Both the position numbers and the translations under genes were made by a program. Positions 62,300-64,000 of a stretch of 64,000 nt of DNA are shown piece after piece. Positions within the stretch are counted from its first letter, which is position 1, and every line of letters begins with the position of its first letter. Under the pieces are notes generated by a model. That model was not told where the DNA came from, did not search any database, and worked only from the letters and a program-made list of their open reading frames with translations. Source of the stretch: DASRDR01 sp963812945 [NCBI: uncultured Candidatus Rokubacteria bacterium] (GTDB taxonomy: Bacteria; Methylomirabilota; Methylomirabilia; Rokubacteriales); NCBI GenBank assembly GCA_963812945.1, contig CAWEXD010000008.1, positions 2,046,001 through 2,110,000 on the forward strand, read 5' to 3'.

Positions 62300-62746
62300 T
62301 CAGTTCCGGGTCGCGGCGAGCGCCGGCGCGACGGCCAGCGGCTCGTTCAGGGAATTCATCTCCTCCAGGGTCATCGTCTCCAGGACCCGCTCGATGCTGC
62401 TCTGGATCGCCCAGACGGGGCGCCGGATGTTGCAGCGCTCGAGCTGCGGGCACTTCATCGCCCGGTAGCAGTTCACGAGGCCGAGGGGCCCCTCGATCGC
62501 CCGGAGCACCTCGCTCACGCGGATCTGCCCGGGGTCCCGCGCGAGAACGTAGCCCCCCTTGGGCCCGTTCACGCTGGCGATCAGCTTGCCCTTGGCGAGG
62601 CGCTGGAGGATCTTCGCCAGGAGCTCCGCCGGGATCGTGAGGTCCTCGGCGATCCGCTTGGTGCTGACCACGCCGTCGTGCTGATGGAAGGCGATGTAGT
62701 GCACCGCCATGAGCCCGTAGTCAGCTTTCTTGCTCAGCTTTAACAC
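62300..62746 (-). CDS. iscR: Rrf2-family regulator IscR
   Basis: 148 residues with the GTG start at 62746 (LKLSKKADYGLMAVHYIA), preceded by GGAGGGG; a TTG at 62812 would sit on the promoter. The winged-helix part has ILQRLAKGKLIASVNGPKGGY. The [2Fe-2S] cysteines Cys93, Cys99 and Cys105 are in CYRAMKCPQLERC. It senses Fe-S status and represses the isc operon when the cluster is full, so it should be autoregulated. Confidence 0.93.
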   Translation of the reverse strand: MLKLSKKADYGLMAVHYIAFHQHDGVVSTKRIAEDLTIPAELLAKILQRLAKGKLIASVNGPKGGYVLARDPGQIRVSEVLRAIEGPLGLVNCYRAMKCPQLERCNIRRPVWAIQSSIERVLETMTLEEMNSLNEPLAVAPALAATRN

Positions 62747-62761
62747 CGACCCCTCCGATCG

Positions 62762-62778
62762 CCGACCGAAATGGTCGG
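62762..62778. promoter_or_regulatory. probable IscR operator
   Basis: Perfect inverted repeat CCGACC-ATTTC-GGTCGG, 16 bases upstream of the iscR start, downstream of a TTGACA box (minus strand 62812-62807). Its position at the expected transcription start fits an autoregulatory site; the half-site resembles Rrf2 operators but was not compared with a matrix. Confidence 0.5.
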
Positions 62779-62949
62779 ACTTAAAGGTGCCACGCCGATC
62801 GGGGCCTGTCAAGGTCGAAACCCTCAGGAACGGTTGGGGTTAGCTGCCCTCCGACGTGGGCCCGGACTCGGGACCCTGGCGGGCTGGCCTTTTGACGCCC
62901 CCTCTCGGGAACGTCAGTCGGTGGACGGCTGAGAGGAGGGCTCCGTCAC

Positions 62950-62991
62950 GTTGCCGGGGCTGGCAACAGTGCCCCGGAGCTCGCTCCGGGG
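62950..62991 (-). terminator. two tandem hairpins downstream of galT
   Basis: GTTGCC-GGGGCT-GGCAAC (62950-62967) and CCCCGGAG-CTCG-CTCCGGGG (62972-62991), just past the galT stop and before iscR. No U tract on the minus side. The remaining 62830-62949 stretch shows nothing I can support. Confidence 0.45.
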
Positions 62992-63001
62992 GGGGGGAAC
63001 G

Positions 63002-64000
63002 TCAGCCGCTCGGGGTGTCCAGCGAGCCGGCCTCCCGGAGGATTCTGGCCGCCTCCTCGGGAAGCATGTCGGTCACCGCGATCCCGGCCACCGCGGTCGC
63101 GCGCTCCGGGTGCACCAGGATCTCCAGGTGCCAGTGGTAGTCGCGCTCGATCGTGTCCCACTCCCCCTGGACGATCTTGACCGCGAGGTTCGGGGAGGTG
63201 TGGAGCGTGAGCTCGTAGGACGGGTCCCCGATCCCCTTGATCAGAAGCCCGGCCAGGCTCTTCAGCATCCGCGCGAGGTCGGCGACTTCCTCGGGCGTGA
63301 TCTCCTCGAAGGCCGAAGCGTGACGCCGGGGCAGGACCCGGACCTCGAAGGGCACCCGGGCCGCATAGGGCACGAACGCGGCGAAGTGAGGGGTGACCTG
63401 GATCACGCGGTCACCGCTGGCGATCTCCTCCCGGATCGTGTCGCAGAACACGCACCGCCGCTTGTAGGCGTAGTACTCCCGGGCCTGGGTCAGCTCGTGG
63501 CGGAGGTCGTCGAAGACGATCGGCGCCGCCAGGATGCGCGAGTATGGATGGCGGATCCGGGAGCCGGGCTTGCCGTGCCGGCGTGTCACGACCACGTTTC
63601 GAATCTTCAGGTCCCGCTTGAGGTCCCTCACGCGATCCCGGTACATCCACAGCACACGCTCGACCTGCACCTCGTCAGCGCTGTCGAGCGTCATCCCGTG
63701 GTCCGGGCTCTCCACCACGATCTCGCTGGCGCCCCGCGTCGAGATGCGGTCGAACATCCCGATCCCCTCGCGGACCATCTCCTCCTCGATGACGAAGTAC
63801 GGCTCCCGCTCCGGGAAGACCCGGACCTCCCAGCCTGACCCGTTCGAGGCGCCCGCCGGCGGACGGTACGAGGCGATCTCCGGGGGCGTCAGGCGCTCGT
63901 TCCCCGGGCAAAAAGGACATGGTCCCGGGTCAGAATCCCGCTGGTCGCCCCCGTGCGGGCGGACGAGCACCCACTTCCCGGTCGCCGGATCTTTTCTCAG
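63002..64000 (-). CDS. galT: galactose-1-phosphate uridylyltransferase-like (5' end outside window)
   Basis: 333 residues visible; the N-terminus continues past 64000, though the visible part starts almost at the family start (LRKDPATGKWVLVRP). CPFCPGNE, later CVFCDTI (two zinc CxxC sites) and HWHLEI, the His triad around the active-site histidine, identify the GalT fold. It transfers UMP between UDP-glucose and a sugar phosphate; relatives in the ADP-sulfurylase branch exist, so the substrate is not certain. There is no gal operon in view. Confidence 0.87.
   Translation of the reverse strand: MRKDPATGKWVLVRPHGGDQRDSDPGPCPFCPGNERLTPPEIASYRPPAGASNGSGWEVRVFPEREPYFVIEEEMVREGIGMFDRISTRGASEIVVESPDHGMTLDSADEVQVERVLWMYRDRVRDLKRDLKIRNVVVTRRHGKPGSRIRHPYSRILAAPIVFDDLRHELTQAREYYAYKRRCVFCDTIREEIASGDRVIQVTPHFAAFVPYAARVPFEVRVLPRRHASAFEEITPEEVADLARMLKSLAGLLIKGIGDPSYELTLHTSPNLAVKIVQGEWDTIERDYHWHLEILVHPERATAVAGIAVTDMLPEEAARILREAGSLDTPSG

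Noticed and set aside
62747-62812. TTG start extending iscR by 22 codons
   Set aside because: The TTG is part of a TTGACA promoter box and the extension covers the palindromic operator; the GTG at 62746 has a good ribosome-binding site.

Overview
The window is a 64 kb piece of a very GC-rich bacterial chromosome (roughly 70 percent GC by eye). Gene density is high and there are many 1-4 base ATGA/GTGA overlaps. The gene mix includes LivKGFHM transport with an acyl-CoA ligase, sulfopyruvate decarboxylase, split acyl-CoA carboxylase parts, a complete type II secretion operon, a complete ISC operon and a UGA-encoded selenoprotein. This fits an uncultured soil or subsurface lineage such as Candidatus Rokubacteria / Methylomirabilota; the assignment is an inference from gene content and composition, not from a marker gene. 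I saw no rRNA, tRNA, CRISPR array, prophage or transposase.

Layout. 0-6.7 kb: a TTHB210-like lipoprotein (cut by the window start), a hypothetical protein, a sulfopyruvate decarboxylase pair with an OPA-type transporter, a VIT1-type metal transporter, an SDR and a polysaccharide deacetylase. 6.7-12.5 kb: the most unusual locus. Four intact 43-60 residue peptides and one start-less copy share a PPRVE-x-VLTPAELERE core. They lie directly upstream of a PqqD-like protein, an HPr-kinase-like ATPase and a radical SAM protein fused to a nucleotidyltransferase. An HTTM membrane protein and a small membrane-anchored partner are transcribed divergently. 12.5-21.6 kb: aminotransferase, S4 protein, cobC-cobS, a carboxyltransferase, an ECF sigma factor with a membrane extension, aroQ, an SsuBC-type ABC pair and a ZIP transporter.

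21.7-33.4 kb: a type II secretion operon gspEFGHIJKLMCD with a lipoprotein-type secretin and a terminal small lipoprotein. 33.4-42.5 kb: a FabH-like synthase, enoyl-CoA hydratase, an MFS transporter with ribokinase, a SelW-like selenoprotein missed by standard translation, a CoA-transferase, a CinA with a degenerate deamidase motif, and the primary sigma factor rpoD. 42.5-45.9 kb: BCCP, biotin carboxylase and two ferritin-like proteins. 45.9-52.5 kb: livK-G-F-acyl-CoA ligase-M-H, with a 74 bp palindrome filling the ligase-livM gap. 52.6-56 kb: dinB, cysE and a second cysteine desulfurase. 56-57 kb: a DsrEFH-like triad. 57-62.8 kb: the full iscR-S-U-A-hscB-hscA-fdx-iscX operon. The end is a galT-like gene cut by the window edge.

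How it fits together. CysE makes O-acetylserine for cysteine, and two cysteine desulfurases take sulfur from cysteine for Fe-S assembly (ISC) and possibly for the DsrEFH-like sulfur carriers. That Fe-S supply would serve the radical SAM enzyme of the peptide locus. BCCP and biotin carboxylase probably work with the carboxyltransferase at 15.7 kb. The Liv cluster imports an organic acid or amino acid that the embedded ligase could activate with CoA.
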